Assembly (NCBI GenBank): GCA_029747585.1
Contig: JAPEVF010000617.1
Span: 1 to 27,424, forward strand
Reading direction: 5' to 3'
DNA from: Pleurotus djamor
Lineage: Eukaryota; Basidiomycota; Agaricomycetes; Agaricales; Pleurotaceae
Length of the DNA: 27,424 bases
Position 1 is the stretch's first letter. Each line of letters opens with the position of its first letter. Shown piece by piece: positions 1-10,184 of this stretch. The notes under the pieces are model-generated. The model ran no database searches. It was not told the DNA's origin and worked only from the letters and a program-made list of their open reading frames with translations. The position numbers were made by a program, and so were the translations under genes.

Positions 1-308
1 TTCATCATTCAATGTCTATCGTTCGCCCCAGTGACCGCCTTAGCAGTCAATAACTCATCACATGTACCATATGTGACTCCACTCCAGAAAAAGTTCTTAC
101 CTCTTCTCCCCCATGCAGACTGTACCCTGAGCAACGTCGTCAGGACATCATCGACATCAATGAACTTCATAGGAGGATTATCGTAGAGGACTTGGCAAAT
201 GCCGATCTAATCCACCTGGATAGCATATTCGGGCGAGTCCGTCTCATTAGAGGTCGTCTATCAGGACATGCGTGCGACTTGGAGGTGTACTTGGCCAGCG
301 AGCATTAG
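1..308 (+). CDS. 3' end of an unrecognised gene (partial)
   Basis: This is the end of a gene that begins before the window. The last exon, 119-308, encodes about 62 residues (LYPEQRRQDIIDINELH near its start, LEVYLASEH at its end) and stops at TAG 306-308. The exon is preceded by a pyrimidine-rich acceptor ending in CAG at 116-118. The frame joins a short upstream exon at 1-30 through a donor GTGACC at 31, which gives an 88 bp intron. Another donor, GTACCA at 64, would put an in-frame TGA in the upstream exon, so it was not used. The tail is charged and probably helical. No family was recognised. The next gene starts about 290 bp downstream on the same strand. Confidence 0.45.
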
Positions 309-602
309 GGTGGCCAGGTTGCTACCGCCATTGTGGCTTACTGTCAATGCGTTTCCTATCACTGTCGGAGTTGAACTTGCGACATCCTTGATCACAGGGT
401 CGCTGCTGTATTCCTCTCCCTTTGTTCTCCTGGTTTATAATAAAATCACGCTTCGTTCTTGCTTCGTTCTCCCCTTCATCTTACCTTCACGTCTGGTGCT
501 TCAACCCGTTCTCTTGAGTCGACTCTGGCGCTCGCGCTCTGCGCTTGAGCTTGCCGCCCGTTTACCCTTCTCTCAGATCCAACGCCCTCTTGTCCTCTTA
601 AC
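309..602 (+). other. Intergenic spacer / promoter of F-box copy 1
   Basis: This non-coding spacer lies upstream of the first F-box gene. It is pyrimidine-rich on the + strand just before the start codon, which is common in basidiomycete promoters. A degenerate relative of the TTCCCACA element found before copies 2-4 may be present near 350. No confident gene is seen; the open frame across this stretch has no protein-like composition. Confidence 0.4.
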
Positions 603-1835
603 ATGAGTAAGTACCACGCTCGAAGCTGTATATCTGCGTCTACGGGTGGCTCAGATTCTTTGCAATAGTGCTCAAAATCCCAGACGAAATCCTCGACATT
701 GTGATCAAAGCACTTGGGAACCCGGACCGTAACCTCTTGCTACCTCTCCTCATCGTTAGCAAGAGGTTCTACGCAATTACGGTTCCGCTCCTCTACGCAT
801 CAATTTCTAGCACCCGTTCACAATACAAACGCGGGGCTTTCCTATCCTCAACCACCGTGTCCTCAGGACGGCTCAACCTCCTCCAACGATCCTTAACTCG
901 GGATCCATCTCTTGCCTCATTCATCACAACAATCATCTGGCATGATCGAATCACGCTTGGGAAATCGGAACGAAAGTCTTTTCGGTTGATACTCACACTG
1001 GTGCCCAATCTCCGGCGCTTGTCCATCACCACGTATTCACATTCTTCCTCCTACTTTGGTAGAAGAGCCATCAAACACATCCTTTCTCCTGCCGCGAAGC
1101 TGACCCATCTCTCTCTTCCATACGGCTGGGATCAACGAATGTGCGATCTGATTCGTTCCCAACCATCACTTGAATACCTCAAGCTGGGTTTCATCTCTGA
1201 CAAGACAGAGACACCTCCAGCTACGTTTCCCAACATCGAACTCCCCAATTTGCGAGCTGTTCGCTGTGATGTCCCTTTCCTCAATTTACTTGAAGCTTCT
1301 TCGCTAGAACATCTTTCCTTGTTGACTTGTGGAGCAGACGTGCATTCTCCACAAGTGCTCTCCACCATCCGTGCCCTTCGGTCATTCAGAGGGGATGCCC
1401 TTTCTTGGCGTCGATTTGCTCGTTATTGTGAAGTCGTTGAGTACGTGTGGGTTACAACACTTGTGTGTACATCTTTCTTCCCGCTTCCTTCTATCCCGCT
1501 CACTTTCGTGTTAGAATGAAACCTACATCGAGGACATACTGTCCGCAAAATCTCGAAGAATCAAGTATTTATATCGCGAGCTCATCGGTAAAGACAGTCT
1601 TCGCAAAGGCAATCTCGATAAAGACAGTAGTTTCGAGTGCCCCGTCCTCTTCAACGCGTTCCCCGAACTGGTTGTCATCGACTACAATGTCACCACTTGC
1701 CGCCGACACACTCGCGGTATTAAAGAGCCAAAGGATGTCACTATCTTTCACCGAGAATCGCATCAATTTCACTGGCACGAATGGTTTGTAGATGCTGTCG
1801 AAGAAGCAGTGCGAAAGCAGATGCTACGCGCATGA
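603..1835 (+). CDS. F-box-like / LRR protein, array copy 1
   Basis: The model is exons 603-606, 669-1462 and 1515-1835, giving 372 aa. The first exon is only ATG-A; the intron 607-668 (GTAAGT..TAG) splits a second ATG, so the protein starts Met-Met-Leu-Lys. Residues 5-50 (IPDEILDIVIKALGNPDRN, then LLLPLLIVSKRFY) resemble the F-box-like fold that binds Skp1 in SCF ubiquitin ligases. The middle carries irregular leucine-rich segments (LPNLRAVRCDVPFL, LEHLSL), a likely substrate-binding face. The last exon encodes the shared YIED..IKYLY, FNAFPELVVID and FHWHEWFVDAVEEAV blocks. The donor GTGTGT at 1463 was chosen because all copies splice after the YVW(V/A)xx segment in phase 0. Target proteins are unknown; assignment to the F-box-like class is by the N-terminal pattern only. 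Confidence 0.75.
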
Positions 1836-2171
1836 TCTCCACCGCGCACTGGATCGGATAGAGTATCCTAATTGATATAGAGGGCGTAACCGTGGAATAG
1901 TGGGGGACATTTGATTCAATTTTTGAGACTCAAACTCGGGGGAACAATTTTAGCGGTGCCTTCAGAAGTCATACATAGTTATTCTATCCACATAGCTCGA
2001 ACTATTAAATCCAGCAACTTCTCGCTACACTCACTAGAGTTCGTAGGTCGTCGATAGCAAGTCAATAGGGACAACGTCAAATGAATTCAAACAGGCGTTG
2101 TTATTGACTGTGGGAAGGACGATTCCCACAATCAACGTAGTCGATTGCGTGCTCTCGTCACCGCTTCTGAC
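1836..2171 (+). other. Spacer between F-box copies 1 and 2
   Basis: This is intergenic sequence with no supported gene. It holds the dyad TGTGGGAA-N6-TTCCCACA (2109-2130), annotated separately. The 3' part matches the upstream region of copy 4 (both have a GATTGCG block, at about 2143 and 5182) but is shortened by roughly 110 bp compared with it. That deletion removed the start codon, first intron and beginning of the F-box in copy 2. Confidence 0.5.
2109..2134. promoter_or_regulatory. TTCCCACA dyad upstream of F-box copy 2
   Basis: A perfect 8 bp inverted repeat, TGTGGGAA then six bases then TTCCCACA, is followed by ATCA. The same core recurs before copy 3 (TTCCCACAATCA, 3597-3608) and copy 4 (TTCCCACAGTCA, 5148-5159, with a CGGGAAA half-site just upstream). 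Conservation before three paralogs suggests a transcription-factor site, or simply common descent of the duplicated promoters. Confidence 0.35.
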
Positions 2172-3263
2172 ATGCCGGCTTCTTCGATCAAGCCACTGGC
2201 GAACCCAGATCATAACCTGCTGCCACTCCTGCGAGTTTGTAGGAGGTTCTATAAGATATCGATCCCAATCCTCTATGAATCAATATCTGCCGCGCTTTCA
2301 AACAGATCCTATACCGCAGGACCAAATTTCCCTTTTCTGACCACCGTAGTCCCAGAACGGTTAAGCGTCCTGCATGAATCCTTGACTCGAAATCCGTCCC
2401 TCGTCACCCATATCACAACACTCATCTCCCATGGTCGGATAGGTCACAGTGACTCTGATTGGAAATCTTTTCGGTCGATACTCAGTCTGGCGAACGACCT
2501 GCGATGCTTAAGCGTCTTTGCAAGCTACCGCCCCAGCATCGAGTTCATTCCGCCTGGCGTGCGGCTGACCCATCTTACACCTTACACTTCCTAGTCTCTC
2601 TGGTATTAGACAATCTACATCTTTATTCGGCTCCCGCCCTCACTCGAATACCTCAAGCTAGGATCTATATCTATTTTGTATGGCAAGGAGCCTCTCGCAT
2701 CTAAATTCCCTAGCATTTCGTTGCCCAATTTGCAAGTCCTCGAGTGCGACCGTGCTTTCCTTGGTGAATTTGAAGATGTTTCGTCGCTAGAGCATCTCTT
2801 TCTATCTCTTGGTGGGTCTACTCCCCCCCTTTGTCTACCATTCGCAACATTCGGTCCTTCAGAAGGAGTACAGGTTCATGGGCTCAATGTGCTCGTTTCT
2901 GCGACGCCGTTGAGTATGTTTGGGCCACAACCGTTGTGCGTGCATTTTCCCTTGGTAGCTGTCTCAGCTGACATAGCATCCCAGTGTAATGACCACATTG
3001 AGGACACCCTGGCAGCATGTTCTCAAAAGATCAAGTATCTATACTATATCAACGATGGTTCTGAATGTGCTCTGCTCTTCGACAAGTTTCCTGAATTGGT
3101 TGTCATTGAATTTAATCGGGGCGAGCTTGGTTGCTTCCGATATTTCCGTGGCAACTCAGAGCCAGAGGAGATAGACGTACCTGTGCTTGGAAAGGACGAA
3201 TTTCGGCACTGGCACGAGTTAGTCATGGATGTCGTTGAGGTAGCTACGCGGAAGAATAGGTGA
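2172..3263 (+). pseudogene. F-box-like / LRR pseudogene, array copy 2
   Basis: This copy is closest to copy 4 but is broken in several places. The start codon, first intron and the IPDEIL part of the F-box are deleted; homology begins around SSIKPLANPDHN. One codon is also missing in the following LLPL stretch. Two in-frame TAG codons lie at 2592-2594 and 2607-2609, where copy 4 reads through (LPNLWDETTY). After a run of seven C (2823-2829) the frame shifts relative to copy 4, and the downstream IRSF..EYVWATTV segment is in another frame. The second intron (2936-2984) and the last exon (2985-3263, ending RKNR then TGA) look normal. A 17 bp stretch that could splice out the stops is too short to be an intron. 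Confidence 0.8.
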
Positions 3264-3632
3264 ACGGTTTCCTCCTCATCCCATACTTATCTCTTCTCAA
3301 CGCCGATTTCACAGATGCAATGCACCATCTCAACCATGTGATGGCACCCAATATATGTCAAGGCCACACCGGAGCGCGATTGCTAATTAGGCCTACTCAA
3401 CCCTTGTCGTTGTTCATCTGGTGTCTGCGCTATTTAACTAGCGCAGCAAGCCACTAGTATAAGTACTCTATGCATTTTACAGCACCCCTAGATGAATCAA
3501 GTATCTCCGAGGCGAGTCTTGCCTCTTACTTACCTGCGGCGTGTCCCCTACCCCCTGTGTGACCAAGGGACGGAATACTGATCGTGAGAAGATAATTTCC
3601 CACAATCACAATTCCCTTTCCAATGGCATTTG
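3264..3632 (+). other. Spacer between F-box copies 2 and 3
   Basis: No gene is supported here. The beginning (3264-3390) is related to the sequence that follows copy 4: both contain a TATGT(AT)CAAGGCCA block, at about 3354 here and 6511 there. The end carries the TTCCCACAATCA element at 3597-3608, 25 bp before the likely start of copy 3. Confidence 0.4.
3597..3608. promoter_or_regulatory. TTCCCACAATCA element upstream of F-box copy 3
   Basis: This 12-base element is identical to the one at 2123-2134 and one base different from 5148-5159. It lies close to the transcript start of copy 3. A weak opposite half-site (GTGAGAA, about 3584) makes an imperfect dyad. Confidence 0.3.
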
Positions 3633-4866
3633 ATGACTTCCTTTCCCAATCGACCTAGGACTAGGGGTACTACAAGACAACTCCGTTCCACGAGTAAGTC
3701 CTCATATTACTTCATTCTCTGCTTCAGGCCTGAATACTACCCCAGTGTCACATATCCCAGACGAAATCATCGAACTGATCATCAAGCCAATCGGGAATCC
3801 GGATCGCAATCTCCTGCTACCCCTCCTCCTCGTTTCCAGGCGTTTCTATGAGATAACGGTGCCTCTTCTCTATGAATCAATATCCGCTGCTTTTCGAAAT
3901 CACTCAAAACCGTATGATTCGCCGTTGACCACAGTTGCGCCTGGAAAATTCCAGCAGCTTCATCAATCCATTACTCAGAAACCGTCGCTCGCAACTCACA
4001 TATCAACACTCATGACCCATGGGCGGATCGGCCTCAGCGCCTCTGACTGGAATGCCTTTCGGTCCATATCCTCCTCCTTGACCCACCTCAGACGTCTATA
4101 CGTCTGGGCTAGCTCTCCTCTGCGATTCGGGGTTCAACTCATTCCTCCGAATGTGAAGTTAACTCACCTTTTTCTTATTGATCCATGGGAAGAAGCGACG
4201 TATAACTTCCTTCGGTCGCAGTCGTCGCTGGAGTACCTCTATCTGGCTCCCGTACTCTATATCAACGAAGAGTCATTCCCCGCGTATGAGACAATCACCC
4301 TTCCCAACTTGAAGATTCTTCATTGTGATGGCCTCTTCTTCAATATGTTTGAAGCTCCTTCACTGAAACACCTTACACTGTCACACAATGGCTCCGCTAA
4401 TCCACAATCTCCATCCCTCCGTTCAATACGATCTTTCATGGGAAATGCCCACCTATGGCGCGAATGTGCGCCATACTGCGACGTTATCGAGTATGTTTGG
4501 GTACAATCTATGGTATATCTCTTTGATGACCCATATAGTACGGTTCTCTGAAAGCCTTTGCCCTTTCAGCACCATACCTTCATCGAAGATACTCTCCGAG
4601 TCAGCTCTCGNACAATCAAGTATCTTTATCACGTACCCTTCTTCGTTGATGACGTCGACTGCTCCGTGCTTTTTGACGCTTTTCCTGAGCTCGTCATCGT
4701 TGACCTTGATGGAGCCGAGCTTGGAGGCTTTCGGTACCGCCGTGGCTGCGCAGAGCCGGAGGAGTTTAGGATTCCCCATCTTGACAAGGTGGACTTTCGG
4801 CACTGGTGCGAGCTTATTGTGGATGTTGTAGAAGAGGAAATTCGCAAGAACGGTCAGACTCCTTAA
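3633..4866 (+). CDS. F-box-like / LRR protein, array copy 3
   Basis: The model is exons 3633-3693, 3746-4512 and 4570-4866, about 374 aa. The F-box-like start (SHIPDEIIELIIKPIGNPDRN) is followed by leucine-rich segments and the conserved tail (FIEDTL, TIKYLYH, FPELVIVDL, DFRHWCELIVDVVEEEIRK). The ATG used by copies 1 and 4 before the first intron is ACG here (3690-3692). Two starts remain: an in-frame upstream ATG at 3633, adding a basic 20-residue leader, or the A|TG joined by splicing out 3694-3745. The upstream ATG is used for this model because an AUG-first scan would meet it earlier. One N at about 4611 falls in the third base of an Arg codon. This copy is otherwise intact. Confidence 0.7.
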
Positions 4867-5244
4867 TCTCCACATCTACAGTTGTAGAGGATTCGCCTGT
4901 TGGACCTCCTCCACGTTCGTTGACAATTCTATGCAATTCTATGGATTAAGGATGTTTCTTCTCTACAATCAGTATATGGTTCCCTCCCGAAGAACCCATT
5001 ATGATAAAGGCGCCCTCTATATAGTACGCCGTCGACCATGGTCGCACCACGGGGTCTTGATCGGCTTCCTAACACGGAGCACGCCTCTTGTTGCATCTTT
5101 GATACAATTCCATGGTCAGATGGAAGTCTTGACCGCGGGAAATAAGTTTCCCACAGTCAGTAGCACAACCTTAGGCTGTAGATTGCGCGTATTCTCCCCT
5201 TCATCAACCCATCACATCACCGTTTTACACCGTGGCCTCCTCGC
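4867..5244 (+). other. Spacer between F-box copies 3 and 4
   Basis: This is non-coding sequence. It contains the TTCCCACAGTCA element (5148-5159) with a CGGGAAA half-site just upstream, about 90 bp before the start codon of copy 4. The open frame across 4931-5248 shows no protein-like features. Confidence 0.4.
5148..5159. promoter_or_regulatory. TTCCCACAGTCA element upstream of F-box copy 4
   Basis: This is the third instance of the element shared by the array promoters. Together with CGGGAAA at about 5136-5142 it forms an imperfect inverted repeat. Confidence 0.3.
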
Positions 5245-6543
5245 ATGAGTGAGTCTGATGACTCCTTCTACTCTTGTACTTACGCCTCCTAATAAAATTA
5301 GTGTTGACTATCCCAGATGAGATCCTGGAAATGATGATCAAACCACTCGGGAACCCGGATCGCAACCTCCTGCTGCCACTCCGGCTTGTTAGTAGGAGGT
5401 TCTATGGGTTCACTCTTCCCATGCTCTATGAATCAATATCCGCTGCTTTCTCCGATAGATACTTTATCACAGGACCGAACTTCCCATTCTTGACCACAGT
5501 AGTCCCAGAACGTTTCAGCGTCCTGTACCAATCTTTGCATCGGAAGCCATCCCTCGCTACACACATCACAACCATCATCTCTCATGGTCGGATAAGCCAT
5601 ACCGACTCCGATTGGAAGTCCTTTCAGTCGGTACTCGCCACTGCGATCGGTCTCCGCCGCTTATCCATTTTCGCGGGCTTTAGTCACACCCCCAGCATCG
5701 AGTTCGTTCCGCCTGGCGTACAGCTAACCCATCTCACCCTTCCGAACCTATGGGATGAAACAACCTATGAATTCATCCGCTGCCACCCTTCCCTTGAGTA
5801 CCTCAAGCTGGGACCCATCTCATATGGCAAAGAGGTACTCGCATCCACGTTTCCTGCCATCACACTTCCTAACTTGCGAATCCTCGATTGTGACGCTACT
5901 TTCCTCAATAAACTCGAGCTCAATTCTTCCGTAGAACACTTTGATTTCTCCCTGGGAGGATACACCCCCCCGCGGGGACCAGGACCTTTGACTATTCCCA
6001 AGATTCGGTCGTTCAAAGGGGATACTCCTTCATGGCGTCACTTTGCTCATTCATGCGAGCTCCTCGAGTATGTGTGGGTGACAACCGTAGTGCGTGGAAT
6101 CTTTTCAGCCTGCCTTCGTTGTCCTCTTGAACGCCTTCGTTTTCCAGTCTGACGTCAACATCGAGTACACATTGGCAGCGTGTTCTTCAAAGATCAAATA
6201 CCTATTTTATGCAGACGATGAGTCTGAATGTGCTTTGCTCTTCGACAAGTTTCCTGAACTCGTTGTCATTGATTTTGATCGCGGCGAGTTTGGTTGTTTC
6301 CGATACTTCCGCGGTGTCCCAGAGCCAGAAGAGATCAACGTCCCTAGGCTTGAAAAGGACGAATTCCGACACTGGCATGAGTTAGTCGTGGATGTCGTTG
6401 AGGAGGAAGCCCAGAAGAATAGGTGCGAAGTTTCTGCTCTCTCCAATTCAGGCATTTTTGACGGTCGTAAAGGTACGATACATTATCTCGACCTTCCAAT
6501 GACTGCACATATGTATCAAGGCCATACTCAGATGTACAAGTAG
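5245..6543 (+). CDS. F-box-like / LRR protein, array copy 4
   Basis: The model is exons 5245-5248, 5302-6089 and 6148-6543, 395 aa. As in copy 1, exon 1 is ATG-A and the first intron (5249-5301) splits a second ATG. The F-box-like segment reads IPDEILEMMIKPLGNPDRN; leucine-rich segments follow (FVPPGVQLTHLTLPNLW, LEYLKLG, LPNLRILDCD). The tail has IKYLFYADDESE, FPELVVIDFDRGEFG and FRHWHELVVDVVEEE. Copy 2 ends at RKNR-TGA; here the matching triplet is TGC (6424-6426), so translation runs 39 codons further through sequence homologous to the 3' flank of copy 2. The extension is probably former untranslated sequence. An alternative acceptor (TTTTCAG, about 6106) for intron 2 would change the frame and was not used. 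Confidence 0.75.
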
Positions 6544-7205
6544 AGAGCCCGATCTCTCCTTGGGGATGATTGTCATTTGTCACACATCGCCGTGTATAGG
6601 CTAGTTAGTCTCGCCAATGTAACACTCCCGAACCATCCCAATTGGAAAATACTTACGATAATTCGGCTACACACTGTTTCTGGACTGAGACGCGCGCCCG
6701 TTACTATAGTCCTCTCACCGAATGGACGATGTCCAAGTACAGGAATGGATGAGCGGACTGCAGNTGCTCCAGTTNCCCCCTTTCTGTCTCCTAAAAATGC
6801 CTACGCACGGGCCATCATCAAAACCTATAAGGAAGAAGGAAGGCACGCCACCGCGTCAATTCGCGCTCCTCCCACAATTTGCCCATTCAGCACCAGCTAC
6901 ATCTCCCTCACACATTCTCCTCCCTTACTCATTCCCGGACGAGATCGCGCAGGAGCAAATTGTCAACGCGAAACGACCNTTTTTTGGCCCGCTAACTTAT
7001 CCATCTCTTACGCCGAGAAAGTATTGGACGATTAACCCCATGAAACATTACACATCGATACAACATAACGTACAGAAAGGTGGTGATAGACATATGAAGG
7101 GAATAGCTCATGGTGAGGAAATACAAGTACAATGTCCTTGGTAGCATCATTGAAAATCGTTATGAACTTGCACAGTCCATTCGGCGATTGGAATGAAGAC
7201 TTCAA
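6544..7205 (+). other. Intergenic region between F-box array and gene A
   Basis: This stretch of about 660 bp separates the + strand array from the minus-strand gene A. It has three N bases (about 6764, 6775 and 6979). Open frames exist on the + strand but lack recognisable domains or good splice signals. It should contain the 3' ends of both flanking transcripts. No repeat, RNA gene or regulatory motif could be supported. Confidence 0.4.
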
Positions 7206-8629
7206 TCACTGAAGGAGGCTGAAACTGGATGTTGCGCGTGCCAGTCCTCGTCGCCGAGGGTCGGTAGGGGTTTGGCGTCTTGAAGTTGCGACTGTCGAAC
7301 GTGCTGCAGTGGCAGACCTCTCAGGCTCAAGGTCTGTCTCCGGCGTCGAACGACTGGATGATGCTTGTCTCAGTTTCTTCGTAGGCCTACGAATGACTTC
7401 TTCCTGCTTCGAGGGGTCTTGATCGTCAGATTCCCCGTCGCCCATCTCAACATCGGAGGCTTTCCGCTTGATGCTTCTCACCGAGTATCCCGGCTTTCTT
7501 CCAGTCTTTGTAGTACGGGACATAGTGCTAGGACGAGATGGACCTTGAGCAAGTACATCAACCGACGCATATCGTGTATCCGCAGAGGTGCTCGCCAAAG
7601 CGGCGTCCACCGATGCGGGCTCATTCGCTTGCTTTCCGTTCGTAGAAGGGGTAACTGACTGTACAGTCGCGATGCCGGACATGGTCCTGGCTCGGAAGAG
7701 GCTCGAACCTGTTCGCGCTGTAATTCTTGTAAGTACAATCCATCGCAATCATTAATAATGACCGACAACTCACGTATATCTGCACTAGGACTCGGCTCGT
7801 CGTCATCGGTTTTCGGTTGCTCAGTATCCGGCTCTGTTAGAGTCTCCTCGAACTCGTCGCACAAATCCGATCTTCCATATTCTTCGTTGAACTTCTTGGC
7901 CAAAGGGAGCCACTTGTCGCGCATAGAAGCCTCGTTTTCGGCTCTCCACCTATTCACCTCGCCATAGGCCCACTTCTCGATATCGGCCTTCTTCTTCAAG
8001 TATCGTGGGCTCTGTTGCTCCGACCATTCCCCCACGAAGAGTCGTTTCATCTTAGCATTCAGCTCATCCTCCGTTTCATCGTCATCGTAATCGTATTTGC
8101 CCTTCCCATACCACGGTGTATGGACACCACCGGCCCAACAAGAAGCAATCATACGCTCTTCGTCCGTCTCTCGTGGCAGCTTTTGGTGGATGGTGTTCCC
8201 GTTTCCCTTAGGAATGAGTTGCCCATTCCTGGCCACGAAGAAGCCAGGAGGAACCTGGAAATTGGGAGACTCGATGTCGACCTTGCTGAAGGCACATTGG
8301 GCTTGGTACGACGCTGTTCTGGTGGATGCGACATGGTTATCGTTCCTCGGGCTCCCAGAACGCTGGGGTTTGCTCATGGAGCTACTATCCTCTGGCTCCG
8401 CTTGCCTGTCAAGCCAAGCGACACATTTCTTGTCCGTTGGCATCCCACCAAGCATACCGAGGCCTGCTGACATGGATGCTGTTCTAGGGCTAGCCGATCG
8501 TTAGCAACCTGAGCCACAGGCCGTGAACCACAAGGAGACTTACCTGCGACTTGCTTGATGATCGGCTTGGACTGGGGTACCCTCAGGCGTAGGCGGACGG
8601 GTGTATTGACGATGTCCAATTTTGGACAT
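7206..8629 (-). CDS. Gene A: charged, probably nuclear protein of unknown function
   Basis: The model is complement of 8629-8544, 8489-7774 and 7717-7206, 437 aa. It starts MSKIGHRQYTRPPTPEGTP. Introns are 8490-8543 (GTAAGT, branch-like GCTAAC, TAG) and 7718-7773 (GTGAGT..CAG, phase 1). The middle has a hydrophobic patch (NFQVPPGFFVARNGQLIPKG) and a helical, charged region (KKKADIEKWAYGEVNRWRAE, then WLPLAKKFNEEYG). An acidic stretch (TEPDTEQPKTDDDEPSPS) precedes the last intron. The final exon has a nuclear-localisation-like cluster, SIKRKASDVEMGDGE, and TKKLRQ, a signature also seen at the ends of B, G and H. No catalytic motif was seen. The next gene, B, lies on the same strand about 360 bp upstream. 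Confidence 0.7.
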
Positions 8630-8991
8630 TGTAGTAGTTGTGGAACAATGGAGGATGAACCGGTCCAAGCGCGATGGCCACAACATATGGTTCCCCACGT
8701 GAGGGCGATTCACCCCTTTTCTCCTGATTTGGCGAAACTGAACCACTTTTTTTTTCAGCCGTCTGAATTTCTACTGGGACTCGGGAGTCGTCCAAGCTAC
8801 GAGCAACACCCCTCCCAGGCGGACGCATTTTCAAACTTGGCATCCCAAGGAAGGATCCCCAAAAACAGACCTCTGGTTGCCAGTATAAAAACATTCACGA
8901 TAAAGTTACATACACATCGGACAACATCGAAATGGAATAGAGTACAATGATAAAAATGGGGGGACAGTGTTCTTCAAGTCCTGATTGATGA
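8630..8991 (-). promoter_or_regulatory. Promoter of gene A with CACGTG; 3' flank of gene B
   Basis: This spacer of about 360 bp lies between two tandem minus-strand genes. A CACGTG palindrome (8696-8701), the core of a bHLH or E-box site, is 67 bp upstream of the start of A. The same core occurs upstream of B and H. The rest holds no gene. Confidence 0.35.
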
Positions 8992-9909
8992 TCAGCTAGA
9001 CAGCTTGAGCTTCTTGGTGCGCCGTTTCCCCACAACCCGTTGTTCCTCTTTGACACCTCCCGCAGCTCCAGACGACATTGCTGAAGCCTTGCGTTTCCTG
9101 GTTGAGGAACTAGCTGGCTTAGACGCTTCGCCGTTGACGGCCTCGTCTTCTTGCTCGAAGCCATTGGAGAGCGTTCGGTGTAATCGAGACTTGGATGGGC
9201 TAGCCCATTGAGGCATGGCTCCGTTCTTCTTCCTGGTGGTCCTGGAAGAAGAAGATGATGACGCTGGTATGAGAGGACCCAATGTCAGTCACATTATCGT
9301 GTATATAATCAAAGCATGTTACTCACCAACCGGTGTAGACTCTTCGTTCTCAGTGTCATCGCTGATCTCGATGAGATTTCTAACCCGTCGGCGTCTAGCT
9401 CGAGGAGCAGGGATATACCCGTCGTCGCTGTTGCTCTCGTAGCCGTCGTTGCTCGCGTAGCCGCTCTCGTCGGTTTCTTCGCCCGAGCTTCCCTCGTTGT
9501 TTCGGACTGTCTTCGCGACGATAGTTGCTTCAATGCTTCTCGCTTTCCCTTTCTCCATCACTTTCGCGGTCACTTCCTTTTCTTCTTCAGCATCACTGCT
9601 CTCGCCGTCACTCTGGCTACTGTCGGAATCGTAAACGTCGTCTTCATTATCTTCTTCAACAACCGTATATGATGGCAAGTCGCGGTCGTGGTGTAGATAA
9701 CTGCCGTCCCATTGGTCGGCCGCGTCTGCGCGTTTTATCTTCTCCCTATCGTCGTCGCTCTCGCTGCCACTTCCTACATGGGCGAATTCGTCATCGCTTT
9801 CAGCCCAATACGCATGTGGCTTGCAGGGTAATGGTGCTGGTTTGGGTGGCGCCTCCCTGACTCCTTTGCAGGTACCGAAGCGGCTCCATTCGCTCTTCAC
9901 GACGGACAT
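8992..9909 (-). CDS. Gene B: acidic Ser/Asp-rich protein with basic C-terminus
   Basis: The model is complement of 9909-9327 and 9263-8992, 284 aa. Intron 9264-9326 (GTGAGT..CAG) is phase 1, and a further intron (9919-9974, GTGAGT..AAG) lies in the 5' leader. Residues about 40-60 contain EFAHVGSGSESDDD, which closely matches EYAHIGSGSESDDE in gene G. WDGSYL follows, then long Asp/Glu/Ser runs (VYDSDSSQSDGESSDAEEE) and EKGKARSIEA, equivalent to the KGK(E/G)(K/R) segment of G and H. The second exon is basic: TRKRKASAM and RRTKKLKLSS, a probable bipartite nuclear signal. Composition suggests a chromatin or nuclear protein, but function is unknown. The family resemblance to G and H rests on visible motifs only. 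Confidence 0.7.
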
Positions 9910-10184
9910 CTTCCGTAGCTTTCATAAGAAAGGATCATGTCAGAAAATATATTCCAGTCGCTAAAATCACTCACCGATCAATCAAGTCAACGCCTGTTGT
10001 ATTTCTTCAAGTCGTCGCGCGGGAGGCTCGAGGCTCGCCTTTGGATCCTTGTCGCTGTCGCTTAACGAGTACTCCTCAAGTACTTTGTGAGGCCCGATAA
10101 GTCGCTGAAAGGATCAGTGTGGTATGAGTCGATGGGTGGGTTGGATGTGGTTCAACGAAGCATTGACCATTGACCATCGTCCCG

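Noticed and set aside
2592..2609. A 17 bp intron removing the stops in F-box copy 2
   Set aside because: Far shorter than any intron in the window, and the later frameshift would remain.
6577..7144. Two overlapping + strand open frames after the F-box array
   Set aside because: Low-complexity, with N bases and no domain; a weak PDEI-like stretch is too short to call a fifth F-box copy.
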